A stretch of DNA of 64,000 bases from Bacillota bacterium (GCA_023421245.1 JAEZTV010000022.1:100679-164678), one strand, 5' to 3'. Shown: positions 18,314 through 26,659, numbered from the stretch's first letter. Notes: generated by a model not told the origin, from the letters alone. Program-made: numbers and translations.

Positions 18314-19726
18314 ATGAACTATGAGTTGGTTGCCGGTTTAGAAACCCATATCGAGCTTTCCACCAATACCAAGATATTCTGCGGCTGCACCACTAAATTT
18401 GGTGCGGAGCCCAATACAAACTGCTGCCCTATCTGCATCGGGTTGCCCGGCACGCTGCCAAAGCTTAACCGCCGTGCGGTGGAGTATGCTATTCTTGCGG
18501 GGCTTGCAACAAACTGTGAGATAAGCGAGATTTCGAAGATGGACCGCAAGAACTACGTCTATCCTGATCTTCCAAAAGCGTATCAGGTATCGCAGTTTGA
18601 CAAGCCGCTTTGCCGAAATGGTTATATTACGCTATCATCCGGCAAGCGTATCAACATCACCCGCATCCACATCGAGGAGGATGCAGGCAAGCTGGTACAT
18701 GAGCGCGGTAACACCTATGTCGATTACAATCGCGGTGCCGTACCGCTGATTGAGGTTGTCACCGAACCTGATATCCGCAGCATCGACGAGGCGGTAGAGT
18801 ATCTCGAAAAGCTTCAGCTCATTATGAAATATATCGGCGTATCCGATGTCAAGATGCAGGAAGGCTCGCTGCGCTGCGATGTAAACGTTTCGGTTCGCAA
18901 AAAGGGCGCCGAGGCTCTGGGTATTCGCGCCGAAATTAAGAACATGAACTCGTTTGCCTTTATTGCAAAGGCAATGCAGTATGAGTTTGACCGACAGGTC
19001 GACCTGCTCGAAAGCGGGGAAGAGGTAGTGCAGGAGACCCGCCGTTATAACACCGATACGGGCGATACCGAAGCGATGCGCGGTAAAGAGGACGCGCACG
19101 ACTACCGCTATTTTCGCGAGCCTGACCTTGTGACGATACAGACCCCGCCGGATGAGATTAAGCGCCTGCGTATGATGTTGCCTGAGCTGCCCGACCGAAA
19201 GCTTGCGCGTTATCTGCAGGACTACGCCATCCCCGAAGCGGATGCACAGCTGATTGTGCGGTACCGCAAGGTGGCACAGTTCTTTGACGAAGCGGCGGCA
19301 AAGGTGAAAAACCCTAAAACGATATCGAACTTTATTGTCGGGCAGATTTTTAAAGAACTTTCCACCGAGGCTGCCAAGGAAGAGCTTGCCCTTAAGATTA
19401 CCGCCGAAATGCTGGCTGACCTTGTGCTTCTGCTTGAGGCCGGCAAGATTAATATGGTTATTGCCAAGAAGACGCTGGATGATATGCTTGAAAGCGGAAA
19501 GCCGGTAAGCGAGCTGCTGTCACCCGAAGATATGGCAGGTATTGATGAAGAGACCCTGCGCACAATCTGTATGGCGGCCATCGATGCAAACCCCACCGCC
19601 GTACAGGATTATCTGGGCGGCAAGAAAAAGGCGCTGGGGGCGCTGCTGGGCAATGTTATGCGTGAAACAAAAGGGCGCGCAGATGCACTCGCTGCGGAAG
19701 AAATGCTTACAAAACTGATACAATAA
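18314..19726 (+). CDS. gatB: Asp-tRNA(Asn)/Glu-tRNA(Gln) amidotransferase subunit B
   Basis: A 470-residue kinase-like subunit that activates Asp/Glu-tRNA and binds tRNA. It begins MNYELVAGLETHIELSTNTKIFCGC, the invariant family N-terminus, which fixes the start at 18314. Zinc-type cysteines (FCGCTTKFG, CCPICIGLPG) and DYNRGAVPLIEVVTEPD are present. The C-terminal YqeY-like tail domain ends LAAEEMLTKLIQ. A 136-nt gap after gatA has no terminator. Confidence 0.96.
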   Translation: MNYELVAGLETHIELSTNTKIFCGCTTKFGAEPNTNCCPICIGLPGTLPKLNRRAVEYAILAGLATNCEISEISKMDRKNYVYPDLPKAYQVSQFDKPLCRNGYITLSSGKRINITRIHIEEDAGKLVHERGNTYVDYNRGAVPLIEVVTEPDIRSIDEAVEYLEKLQLIMKYIGVSDVKMQEGSLRCDVNVSVRKKGAEALGIRAEIKNMNSFAFIAKAMQYEFDRQVDLLESGEEVVQETRRYNTDTGDTEAMRGKEDAHDYRYFREPDLVTIQTPPDEIKRLRMMLPELPDRKLARYLQDYAIPEADAQLIVRYRKVAQFFDEAAAKVKNPKTISNFIVGQIFKELSTEAAKEELALKITAEMLADLVLLLEAGKINMVIAKKTLDDMLESGKPVSELLSPEDMAGIDEETLRTICMAAIDANPTAVQDYLGGKKKALGALLGNVMRETKGRADALAAEEMLTKLIQ

Positions 19727-19747
19727 TAATAAAACCGAAATATTTCA

Positions 19748-19790
19748 CGCGCCGTACATGGGAAAACCTCATGTACGGCGCGTCTGTGTG
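19748..19790 (+). terminator. Terminator after gatB
   Basis: Perfect 13-bp stem CGCGCCGTACATG/CATGTACGGCGCG followed by TCTGTGTGGTT. It ends the aspS-gatCAB transcript. Confidence 0.8.
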
Positions 19791-19791
19791 G

Positions 19792-19821
19792 TTGACGCTT
19801 AAGCTGAAATTGCGGTACAAT
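19792..19821 (+). promoter_or_regulatory. Promoter of the DUF6076-like gene
   Basis: TTGACG at 19792-19797, an 18-nt spacer and TACAAT at 19816-19821. Confidence 0.5.
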
Positions 19822-19879
19822 AGTCATGTTGTATTTTAGTGAGCGCTGTCGTTTTATACTATTTCAAAGCTGCTGTTTT

Positions 19880-19909
19880 GCCTGCGGCAAAAGCCGCAGT
19901 GGCTTTTTG
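19880..19909 (+). terminator. Terminator-like hairpin in the leader
   Basis: GCCTGCGGC-AAAA-GCCGCAGTGGC followed by five T, between the promoter and the start codon of the next gene. It could act as an attenuator of that gene. Confidence 0.5.
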
Positions 19910-20045
19910 ATTGCCGATAAAATGTGATTTATTTTTTTATGCACAACAGTATTACAAGGCAAGTTACTCTATTGAGTTTATCTTTATACGGTATATTGCA
20001 GGAAAGCCGGGGCAACGCTGCCAGTTCTCCTGTAGGGGAGGAAAA

Positions 20046-21251
20046 ATGTTGCAATCGCAGATGGCCACAATTGTGCCGCACAGTATTTGTAAAAACACAC
20101 AAAAAGGAACGCAAAACATCCTCTTTGGCGGATTACACCATACGGTTTCGGTCGACCCTGATACGCGTGCATTGTTTTTAACGGTCGGTACCGATGAAGA
20201 TTGTCCGTTCTCGGGCAGCGATTCGTTGCTTGGCAAAACAATTGCCTGCACCATTGGGGACGGATTACTTGAGTTTATTCAGGCGCCGTTTGAGCAAGCG
20301 ATAAAAGATACCGCGCTTCTGCTGCAAGGAAACGGGGTGCACAATCAGCCCGATGTTGTGAGTGCTGCCATCACACGCGTAGCGGAGCAAAGCCACTACA
20401 CAAGGGCATTTTTGCCCGATCTGATCAACACATCTGTCGACGCATATACCGACTACTTTACATATGTCACACAACTGCAGAAGGAGTACCGCACATTTGT
20501 AGCGGCTGCGCTAGAACAATCGCCATATGAAGAGGATATAAAAAACCTCACTGCGGCCACTCGGTTTTATTTTTACTGCATGATTAATGAGATTCAGTTT
20601 GAGCACACGCTAAAGCGGCGCATGACCTGCCGCAGGGTGATTAAATGCATGGGAGATACCAAGGGCGGTGTGTTTACGGAGGATGTGAGCGAGGGCCTTC
20701 CTCCTGCGCGTTACCGCCGGTACCTGGAGGTGTGTGCCGAGATGCAAAAGCAGGCAAGAACCGAGCAAAACGAGTTTGAACGCGCGTACGATTTGCCTGC
20801 GACCTTTACCGATCTCAACGAAATAATGCCGGCGATGGTACAGGCACAATACGAGCTTAGCCGATTAGACGAGATGTTGGCGCTCGAGTTTGAGCAGATG
20901 CTCACGCTTGACCTGCGGGTTAAAAAATGCAAGCATTGCGGGCGGTATTTTGTCCTTAAAGGCAACTACCCCACCGACTATTGCGACAAAGTCCTTTCCG
21001 GGCAAAAGAAGCCTTGCCAGCTGATAGCGGCAACCAACAACTATGCCCGCAAGCTGGATAGCTGTCCGCCACTTGCCTTGTATAACAGGGAGTACAAGCG
21101 TCTGCATGCACGTACACGCACCGGCAGCTTAAGTGTCGAAGACTTTGTCGTTTGGAAAAACGAGGCAAAGCAGCTGCGTAACGACTGTGTAGCAGGAAGG
21201 TTGACCGAACAGGCCTTTACAGCGGCGCTTGAGCAGATGCGTCCAAGGTAG
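20046..21251 (+). CDS. Unknown protein with C-terminal zinc-finger-like motif
   Basis: A 401-residue soluble protein I do not recognise with certainty; it recalls the DUF6076 proteins of Clostridia. The start ATG at 20046 has GGGGAGGA directly upstream, which rules out the longer in-frame extension to 19911. The main body is mostly helical, charged sequence. Near residues 295-330 it has KKCKHCGRYFVLKGNYPTDY followed by CD and then KKPCQ, a CxxC-x15-C-x10-C pattern that probably binds zinc. The tail (residues about 340-401) is charged. It is monocistronic between hairpin elements, and function is not inferred. Confidence 0.7.
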   Translation: MLQSQMATIVPHSICKNTQKGTQNILFGGLHHTVSVDPDTRALFLTVGTDEDCPFSGSDSLLGKTIACTIGDGLLEFIQAPFEQAIKDTALLLQGNGVHNQPDVVSAAITRVAEQSHYTRAFLPDLINTSVDAYTDYFTYVTQLQKEYRTFVAAALEQSPYEEDIKNLTAATRFYFYCMINEIQFEHTLKRRMTCRRVIKCMGDTKGGVFTEDVSEGLPPARYRRYLEVCAEMQKQARTEQNEFERAYDLPATFTDLNEIMPAMVQAQYELSRLDEMLALEFEQMLTLDLRVKKCKHCGRYFVLKGNYPTDYCDKVLSGQKKPCQLIAATNNYARKLDSCPPLALYNREYKRLHARTRTGSLSVEDFVVWKNEAKQLRNDCVAGRLTEQAFTAALEQMRPR

Positions 21252-21264
21252 TATATAATGCCTG

Positions 21265-21436
21265 TTGAATAATTAAAAATGCAGCCGCTGTGCGGCTCTA
21301 AATGCGCTTCCTATATTCATAGACATCAAGGAATGCCTGAATGATAAAAAGGGCTTGTTTGAGCCGTGTTTATCATTTGTGTGCTTCAGCACACGAACAA
21401 ACCGAAAAATTTGGTTTGGTTAGTAGGCATTATATA
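21265..21436. repeat. Mosaic intergenic hairpin element, copy 4
   Basis: The first part (TGAATAATTAAAAATGCAG, AGCCGC-TGT-GCGGCT, CCTATATTCATAGACATCAA, GTGTGC/GCACAC) copies the element at 9421. The last part (GAACAAACCGAAAAATTTGG to GGCATTATAT, 21394-21436) copies the tail module of the elements at 8224 and 49237. The two module types thus meet in one element. Confidence 0.7.
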
Positions 21437-21448
21437 ACCCGCACTCGT

Positions 21449-21489
21449 AAACAAAAGGAACGGAGACTGGGTCTCCGTTCCTTTTGTTT
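21449..21489 (-). terminator. Terminator after mgsA
   Basis: Perfect 19-bp stem AAACAAAAGGAACGGAGAC with a TGG loop. T-rich flanks make it usable in both directions. Confidence 0.8.
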
Positions 21490-21509
21490 ATATTATATTA
21501 TCGCAGCGG

Positions 21510-21986
21510 TTATTTCAGCTCATCCAGACGGTTTAGGATGCGTTTGTTATAGTTGATTACACGACGTTCGTACTCCTCGTTCATGTAGCGCGATGCAAGT
21601 AGAAAATCAGCCGTAGCACGGTTGTTAGCAATGGGAATATCGTACACCGTTGCAATGCGCAGCAAGGCCTTTACATCGGGGTCATGTGGCTGCGCTTCCA
21701 AGGGATCGGAGAAGAAAACGACAAAATCGATCGTTCCCTCGACAATACGCGCACCAATCTGCTGATCACCGCCAAGCGGGCCGCTGTTGTAGCCTTTGAC
21801 GGGTAACCCTGTTTTGTCGGCGAGCAGTCGGGCCGTGGTGCCGGTACCGCATAGAAAGTGCCCTTTAAGAATCTCCTCATTCTTCAGTGCCCACTCTACA
21901 AGCTCAGCCTTTTTGGCGTCATGGGCAATCAGGGCAATGCGTTTTTGCCGCCCTATGGTAAAGTTTATGTAGTCGTCAAGTATCAT
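21510..21986 (-). CDS. mgsA: Methylglyoxal synthase
   Basis: A 158-residue enzyme that converts dihydroxyacetone phosphate to methylglyoxal, relieving phosphate-limited glycolysis. Motifs are RIALIAHDAKKAEL, the phosphate-binding GTGTTARLL, GPLGGDQQIGARI with the catalytic Asp, and FFSDPLEAQPHDPDVKALLR. AAGGAG precedes the ATG. The N-terminal MILDDYINFTIGRQK is about 15 residues longer than in short homologues, but the SD supports it. It is monocistronic. Confidence 0.95.
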   Translation of the reverse strand: MILDDYINFTIGRQKRIALIAHDAKKAELVEWALKNEEILKGHFLCGTGTTARLLADKTGLPVKGYNSGPLGGDQQIGARIVEGTIDFVVFFSDPLEAQPHDPDVKALLRIATVYDIPIANNRATADFLLASRYMNEEYERRVINYNKRILNRLDELK

Positions 21987-22226
21987 GTTTTGGCTCCTTT
22001 ATATCATTTTGTTTTATTCAATCTACTAAGTTTAGGGGCAAGCCACCCGTGCGGCTCTGTCTCCATTATACCTACACGAGTACTTGTACGCAAGGATAAA
22101 ACACGCAAAACCATAGATTGACCTGCACTTTGGCAGATGATATAATAATGGTAAGCAGTGTGGGCAAAACTTCCCACTCGCTTTTCTCATTGTCAATTCG
22201 CGCACTGTGTAAAAGGAGCTGTATCG

Positions 22227-23054
22227 ATGCAGGTTAGTACCTTATCCGTTCTGTTTATGGTAATTACGCTTATAATTACACTGATTATGCCCCTTGCCGC
22301 CATTCTGGTTTTATGCTTGAAACGTAAGATCCACATCATCCCGGTACTGGTGGGCGCGGGTGTGTTTTTCTTGTTCCAGCTTATTCTGCGTATTCCCGCA
22401 CTTCAGATTGGGACGTCGCTTTCCCCTGAGTTTGCCGAGTTTGTATCGAGCCCTATTCTCGGCGGCTTGTTTTTGGGGCTGACTGCCGGTATCTTTGAGG
22501 AGTTTGGCCGGTACATTGGCTATAAAACGTTGCTCAAACGCCGTACTGCATGGAAGGATGGCTTTGCATTTGGCCTTGGTCACGGCGGAATTGAATCAAT
22601 TTTAATTGCGGGCGTTAGCTACATTAACAATCTTATCTATGCCGCGCTCATCAACGGCGGCAACTGGGGAATTATAGCGTCGATGATGCCGGAACAAGCA
22701 GCGAATCAGGTGTTTGACGCACTGGTAACTACCGCTCCCCATATGTTTTTGGTTGCAGGAATAGAACGGATATTTGCCATGACACTGCAGGTTGCGTTCT
22801 CGATTCTGGTGCTGGAAGGCATACGCAGGCGCCGGTTTACTTATGTATTGCTTGCAGTATTTTGTCACCTCGTGGTGGATGCACCGCTTGCGCTGCTCCA
22901 CCAGCGGTTTGGGGTTTTTGGCACCGAGTTGTTTATTCTGCTGTGTGCGCTGGCGGCGCTAGCGTATATCCTGCATTCCCGCAAGGTGTTTGCGCAGCTT
23001 GATGCGCAGCAGGCGGCCGGTCGGCCGGAAGATCAAATCCCTTTGGAGAAATAG
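22227..23054 (+). CDS. YhfC-family intramembrane protease-like protein
   Basis: A 275-residue integral membrane protein with about seven or eight hydrophobic segments. Family motifs are FEEFGRYIGY near residue 90, LGHGGIESILIAG near residue 115 and CHLVVDAPLALLHQ near residue 213. These acidic and His residues resemble the active-site pattern of CAAX-protease-related glutamic intramembrane proteases (YhfC, PF10086). The ATG at 22227 has AAGGAG 7 nt upstream. Substrate unknown. Confidence 0.8.
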   Translation: MQVSTLSVLFMVITLIITLIMPLAAILVLCLKRKIHIIPVLVGAGVFFLFQLILRIPALQIGTSLSPEFAEFVSSPILGGLFLGLTAGIFEEFGRYIGYKTLLKRRTAWKDGFAFGLGHGGIESILIAGVSYINNLIYAALINGGNWGIIASMMPEQAANQVFDALVTTAPHMFLVAGIERIFAMTLQVAFSILVLEGIRRRRFTYVLLAVFCHLVVDAPLALLHQRFGVFGTELFILLCALAALAYILHSRKVFAQLDAQQAAGRPEDQIPLEK

Positions 23055-23064
23055 TGCAAAAATC

Positions 23065-23100
23065 AACAGGGCAGTGCACACAAAACGCACCGCCCTGTTT
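23065..23100 (+). terminator. Terminator after the YhfC-like gene
   Basis: AACAGGGC and GCCCTGTTT arms with an inner GTGC/GCAC stem around ACACAAAAC. Confidence 0.7.
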
Positions 23101-23182
23101 GATGTTGTTCAAAAAGCAATAAAATGGGTAAAATGATAAAATGAAACGGATATGGCCGATTCATTGAGCGGAGATATGTAAT

Positions 23183-23326
23183 TTAGTAGTCATCGCCATC
23201 CATTGGAATAGGGCTGTAATACCGCTTGATGGTGCTGGGGTAGCAGGCATCAAGCAGATGGTAAATACCGTATATCAGTGCAGCCGCTGCAGCCACAAAA
23301 ACTAAAATCCTTGCAAACACCCTCAT
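23183..23326 (-). CDS. 47-residue single-pass membrane protein
   Basis: A short ORF beginning MRVFARILVFVAAAAALIYG, giving one TM helix near residues 5-21, then a polar tail ending MDGDDY. GGGAGGG lies 9 nt before the ATG on the minus strand. There are no recognisable homologues. It sits in the gap beside a CBM9/DOMON-like gene on the same strand. Confidence 0.55.
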   Translation of the reverse strand: MRVFARILVFVAAAAALIYGIYHLLDACYPSTIKRYYSPIPMDGDDY

Positions 23327-23361
23327 TGTATTTTCCCTCCCATAACATGGTAAATGATATG

Positions 23362-23961
23362 CTAATAAGCAATCAGTTCAAACCCGCCAAAACAGCTCGG
23401 CGTGTTAATGTCGGTGCCTGTGATGGGGTATAGCGTAGAAAACTCAGCATTACCGCTTGATTTACTTGCATGATGCAGGTTGCCGCCAACGCACTCGCCG
23501 CCCAGATAATTTGTTATTCCAAACCGGGCCTTTAACAGCCCCTGCGGTAGAATAAACGTTCCGCCCCAGTATTCACCTTGCAGGTCCTCACCGGAAAAAA
23601 GCGAAAAAGTCAACCCATCCCAGTCCACCGCGGCCGGTGCAGCCCCTCTGGTAACAGTATACGCATCGGTAATGCCATCCTGTGAAAACCGCACAACAAT
23701 AAAATCCTTGGTACGGTCGGGATTCGGAGCAAACGCGGCAGTCAGCACACTGCTGTTCGGAGACAGCGCATGGGCCGTCTCAAACGCCCACATGCGAATA
23801 TGCAGCCCGTCGCCGGGGCGGTAACACAGCACTGCCTGTGTGAAGATGGGCTGCGTAATACCCTCTCCGGTGCAGGTGAGCTTTGCAACGGGAAGGATGT
23901 CCCACCTTGGCGGAACACCGTGCGGGGCATGATCTGCGAGAACGGTGATTTTGTGTGCCAT
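23362..23961 (-). CDS. Unknown protein with CBM9/DOMON-like beta-sandwich character
   Basis: A 199-residue protein without a signal peptide when started at MAHKITVL, where AAAGGA lies 7 nt upstream; a longer in-frame start adds 24 residues without an SD. The C-terminal half (EYWGGTFILPQGLLKARFGI, then NYLGGECVGGNLHHAS and TPSCFGGFELI) resembles carbohydrate-binding-family-9-like or DOMON domains found in Clostridia. Assignment is tentative and no ligand is inferred. It is followed by the 47-residue membrane ORF. Confidence 0.5.
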   Translation of the reverse strand: MAHKITVLADHAPHGVPPRWDILPVAKLTCTGEGITQPIFTQAVLCYRPGDGLHIRMWAFETAHALSPNSSVLTAAFAPNPDRTKDFIVVRFSQDGITDAYTVTRGAAPAAVDWDGLTFSLFSGEDLQGEYWGGTFILPQGLLKARFGITNYLGGECVGGNLHHASKSSGNAEFSTLYPITGTDINTPSCFGGFELIAY

Positions 23962-24181
23962 AACAGTATCCTTTGCAATGCGGCAGATTAGCCGACTGTA
24001 TAATTCATTGTATATATTATAGCACATCGGCATGAGTTTTAACAGAGGGGCCCCCGTTTTTTGTCCTGTCGGCTTCCCGCAAACCTCATATGGACTTGTT
24101 CAGCATTTCTGTACAAGATAAACAAACTTTAATTGCTCTATTTTATCATCTGCACATAGTGCAATGGGGCTTAAATTATGC

Positions 24182-24187
24182 TATAAT
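24182..24187 (+). promoter_or_regulatory. Probable -10 box of tRNA-Val
   Basis: TATAAT about 18 nt before the tRNA 5' end. No good -35 box is visible. Confidence 0.4.
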
Positions 24188-24204
24188 ATTATAGCTGTCC
24201 ATGG

Positions 24205-24281
24205 GAAGGTGTAGCTCAGTTGGTTAGAGCGCCTGCTTGACATGCAGGAGGTCGATGGTTCAAATCCATTCATCTTCACCA
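24205..24281 (+). tRNA. tRNA-Val(GAC)
   Basis: A 77-nt cloverleaf. The acceptor arm GAAGGTG pairs with CATCTTC, the D arm is GCTC...GAGC, the anticodon loop TTGACAT sits in a CTGC/GCAG stem and reads GAC, and the T arm contains GGTTCAAATCC. The CCA tail is encoded. A strong terminator follows. Confidence 0.95.
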
Positions 24282-24282
24282 C

Positions 24283-24326
24283 AAAACCCCTTGAAGCGTT
24301 GGCACTTCAAGGGGTTTTCTCTTTTT
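24283..24326 (+). terminator. Terminator after tRNA-Val
   Basis: Perfect 14-bp stem AAAACCCCTTGAAG/CTTCAAGGGGTTTT followed by TCTCTTTTT. Confidence 0.9.
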
Positions 24327-24387
24327 CGTACAACCCACTTTTAAACCCACCTATAATCATTGGGCTTGGCTTGATGGGATATAAATG

Positions 24388-24418
24388 AAAATGGGTCTGC
24401 AATTTGCAGACCCATTCG
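24388..24418 (-). terminator. Terminator after rubrerythrin
   Basis: AATGGGTCTGCAA pairs with TTGCAGACCCATT. The minus-strand 3' flank is TTTTCATTTAT. Confidence 0.7.
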
Positions 24419-24461
24419 AAACAATACTATAGAGTACCCTGATAAGAGCGGTAGCTTATTT

Positions 24462-25004
24462 TTAGTAATCCTGGCTTCTCATCTGGAAGTATGCCTTGGG
24501 ATGGTCACAGATAGGGCATTTTTCGGGGGATTTATCTCCGTAATAGATGTGGCCGCAGTTGAGGCAGATCCAGTAGACCTTCTCTTCGCGGGCAAACACC
24601 TTGCCGTCTTCAATGTTCTTTTTAAGCGCAAGATATCTTTCCTCATGCTCCTTTTCAATCTTGCCTACACCGTCAAACAGGTATGCAATGCGCTCAAAGC
24701 CTTCCTCGCGTGCCTCTTTTGCAAAGGTGGCATACATGTCAGTCCATTCGTAGTTCTCGCCGGCAGCAGCGTCGGCAAGGTTAGTGACAGTATCCGGCAC
24801 AGCGCCGTCATGCAGAAGCTTAAACCAGATCTTTGCATGCTCTTTCTCGTTGTTCGCGGTTTCGGTAAACAAGGCAGCTATCTGCTCGTAGCCTTCTTTT
24901 TTAGCCTTAGAGGCATAAAAGGTGTACTTAGTTCTGGCCTGCGACTCACCGGCGAAAGCCGCCATTAGGTTTTTTTCTGTTTTAGTTCCCTTGAGATCTT
25001 TCAT
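24462..25004 (-). CDS. rbr: Rubrerythrin
   Basis: A 180-residue peroxide-reducing non-haem iron protein of anaerobes. The N-terminal four-helix diiron domain has the ferritin-like ExxH pairs, with [11 protein letters not shown] (residues about 15-25) and [11 protein letters not shown]. The C-terminal rubredoxin-like domain binds iron with [12 protein letters not shown] and [11 protein letters not shown]. It lies just downstream of perR on the same strand, so PerR control of an oxidative-stress gene is likely. The 76-nt gap holds a perfect GACCTTA-A-TAAGGTC palindrome at 25039-25053 and a GCCC/GGGC hairpin. Confidence 0.96.
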   Translation of the reverse strand: MKDLKGTKTEKNLMAAFAGESQARTKYTFYASKAKKEGYEQIAALFTETANNEKEHAKIWFKLLHDGAVPDTVTNLADAAAGENYEWTDMYATFAKEAREEGFERIAYLFDGVGKIEKEHEERYLALKKNIEDGKVFAREEKVYWICLNCGHIYYGDKSPEKCPICDHPKAYFQMRSQDY

Positions 25005-25080
25005 TTCCAGCCACTCACTTTCGAAGAGTAATGTTTAAGACCTTAATAAGGTCCTGCCCGAAATTGGGCTTCGTTATAGA

Positions 25081-25461
25081 TTATATGGCAGTATGGCAGT
25101 CTGCGCAGATGCCATATATCAACAGAGTATAAGAGCTGACCACAAATCCGCTCTTTTCCAGTACGTCATTTTCAAGATTGTCGAGCCGCTCCAGAACAAT
25201 GTCGGAGATCAGTCCGCATTTTTCACATACCATATGGTAATGCGGTTCCAGCGTGCCGTCAAACCGTGCGCCGCCACTCGGCATAGCAATTCTTATCAGC
25301 AAGCCCTTATCGGCAAAAGTATTGAGGTTGCGGTATACGGTAGCAAGGCTTAGTCCGGGGTTCTCGGGCTTCAACATGTTATACACATCATCCGCGCTTA
25401 GATGACTGTGGCTGTGCACAACGGCGTTGTAAATAAGCTCTTTTTGCTTTGTATGTTTCAT
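25081..25461 (-). CDS. perR: Fur-family transcriptional regulator, PerR-like
   Basis: A 126-residue Fur-family repressor. The N-terminal winged-helix domain is TKQKELIYNAVVHSHSHLSA, with GLSLATVYRNLNTF as the recognition helix. The C-terminal metal domain has EPHYHMVCEKCG and ICADC, giving the structural CxxC...CxxC zinc site and His/Asp ligands. The short length and adjacency to rubrerythrin favour PerR over Fur, though the peroxide-sensing residues cannot be proven here. The start is taken at MKHTKQ; a GTG two codons earlier is also possible. Confidence 0.88.
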   Translation of the reverse strand: MKHTKQKELIYNAVVHSHSHLSADDVYNMLKPENPGLSLATVYRNLNTFADKGLLIRIAMPSGGARFDGTLEPHYHMVCEKCGLISDIVLERLDNLENDVLEKSGFVVSSYTLLIYGICADCHTAI

Positions 25462-25494
25462 GTTCACCCGCCCCAGCAATAAAATGTATAGTAG

Positions 25495-25548
25495 TAATAA
25501 CTGTTATCACTTATTTAAAATAATACATGAAAACTACAGCGTTGTCAA
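25495..25548 (-). promoter_or_regulatory. perR promoter with PerR-box-like operator
   Basis: On the minus strand, TTGACA (25543-25548), a 17-nt spacer, and TATTAT (25520-25525). Just downstream lies TAATAAC-T-GTTATCA (25495-25509), a 7-1-7 inverted repeat with one mismatch, the architecture of Fur/PerR boxes. It would cover the transcription start and allow autoregulation of perR-rbr. Confidence 0.65.
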
Positions 25549-25637
25549 GTATAAAATAGCTTTTCCATAGATGATTGCAACGATATTATGAATACATAAT
25601 AATATAAGTGGGGAATAAAAACACAGGAGGATACGGC

Positions 25638-25757
25638 ATGGATTTTAATTCGAGGTGGAACAATCGGAACAACCAACCACTCTGGAAAATTATCGTGATG
25701 ACGATCGCAGTGATAATCGGTTTAATTTTGCTGGGTTATTTCTTTGGCGGGCAGTAA
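25638..25757 (+). CDS. 39-residue single-pass membrane protein
   Basis: A short ORF MDFNSRWNNRNNQPLWKIIV with a hydrophobic helix continuing to LILLGYFFGGQ. AGGAGG lies 8 nt before the ATG, and it is 59 nt upstream of a VanY-type gene on the same strand. The strong SD and clear TM segment suggest a real microprotein, but function is unknown. Confidence 0.55.
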   Translation: MDFNSRWNNRNNQPLWKIIVMTIAVIIGLILLGYFFGGQ

Positions 25758-25816
25758 TTAGTGCGCTCGTATCCACATATTTTGATGTAGAGTATCAGAA
25801 AAGGAAGCGAATTTAG

Positions 25817-26635
25817 ATGAAGTATTTCAAACTGCTGGGCATTGCCATAGCGGGAGTGTTGCTTTTAACTGCGTGTAGTTATGGTATGGGGGAGGATGTC
25901 CCTTCCGTAACTTCGCAGGATCAATCATCCCAGCCGCAATCATCCGAGATAATCTCCGTACCCCAGCCACAGCAGCCCGAACCGGACTCATACACAGTGC
26001 CGGATATATCAAGCAAAGGGGAGGTTGCCGTGCCGAACAATACAGACGATTGGAGACTGCTGCTGGTCAACCGGCAGAGCCCTCTGCCGGAGGACTTTCA
26101 TGTTGAGCTTGAGGCGGCAATTACAACAGCTGATTTCAACTACAGATTTGATGCACGCGCGGCAGACGCCCTGCGCAACTTTATGAATGCGGCCAAAAAG
26201 GACGGGGTTTCGCTGGCGGTTATATCCACCTACCGTAAGCAATCCACACAGGAGAGGTTGTACGCAAGCAAGGTGGCGGAATATGTTAACGCAGGCTATA
26301 GCAGCGCCGATGCAAAGAATGAAGCCGCTCGCTGGGTTGCTGTTCCAGGAACGAGCGAGCATCAGACGGGACTTGCTGTAGATGTTGTTTCGGCTGATTG
26401 GTATTCCTATAACGATGACCTATATGACACGTTTGAGAATACCAGTGAGTTTGAATGGCTGGTTGCTCACTGTGTGGAGTATGGCTTTGTACTGCGATAT
26501 GCAAAGGATAAGCAGGAGATTACGGGCATTACCTACGAGCCGTGGCACTATCGTTACGTTGGAGTGGAGCACGCACGCTACATGACCGAAAACAATCTCT
26601 GTTTGGAGGAGTATATCCAGCACATTGGTAGTTGA
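25817..26635 (+). CDS. D,D-carboxypeptidase lipoprotein, M15B (VanY) family
   Basis: A 272-residue cell-wall peptidase anchored outside the membrane. Lipobox LLTAC is near residue 20, followed by a Ser/Gln/Pro-rich linker (residues about 25-65). The M15B zinc-peptidase domain has STYRKQSTQERLY, PGTSEHQTGLAVDVV (with the SxHxxGxAxD zinc motif) and EPWHYRYVG. It probably trims D-Ala from peptidoglycan stem peptides. A van resistance role is not implied: no vanHAX genes are nearby. Confidence 0.93.
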   Translation: MKYFKLLGIAIAGVLLLTACSYGMGEDVPSVTSQDQSSQPQSSEIISVPQPQQPEPDSYTVPDISSKGEVAVPNNTDDWRLLLVNRQSPLPEDFHVELEAAITTADFNYRFDARAADALRNFMNAAKKDGVSLAVISTYRKQSTQERLYASKVAEYVNAGYSSADAKNEAARWVAVPGTSEHQTGLAVDVVSADWYSYNDDLYDTFENTSEFEWLVAHCVEYGFVLRYAKDKQEITGITYEPWHYRYVGVEHARYMTENNLCLEEYIQHIGS

Positions 26636-26659
26636 TATTTTCATACAACGGTATATAAT
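26632..26659 (+). promoter_or_regulatory. Promoter of the two TrkA-type genes
   Basis: TTGATA at 26632-26637, overlapping the preceding stop codon, a 16-nt spacer and TATAAT at 26654-26659. Confidence 0.55.

Noticed and set aside
25817..26635. Vancomycin-resistance locus suggested by the VanY-type gene
   Set aside because: Only an M15B peptidase is present, with no vanHAX, vanRS or related genes; such peptidases are ordinary cell-wall enzymes.
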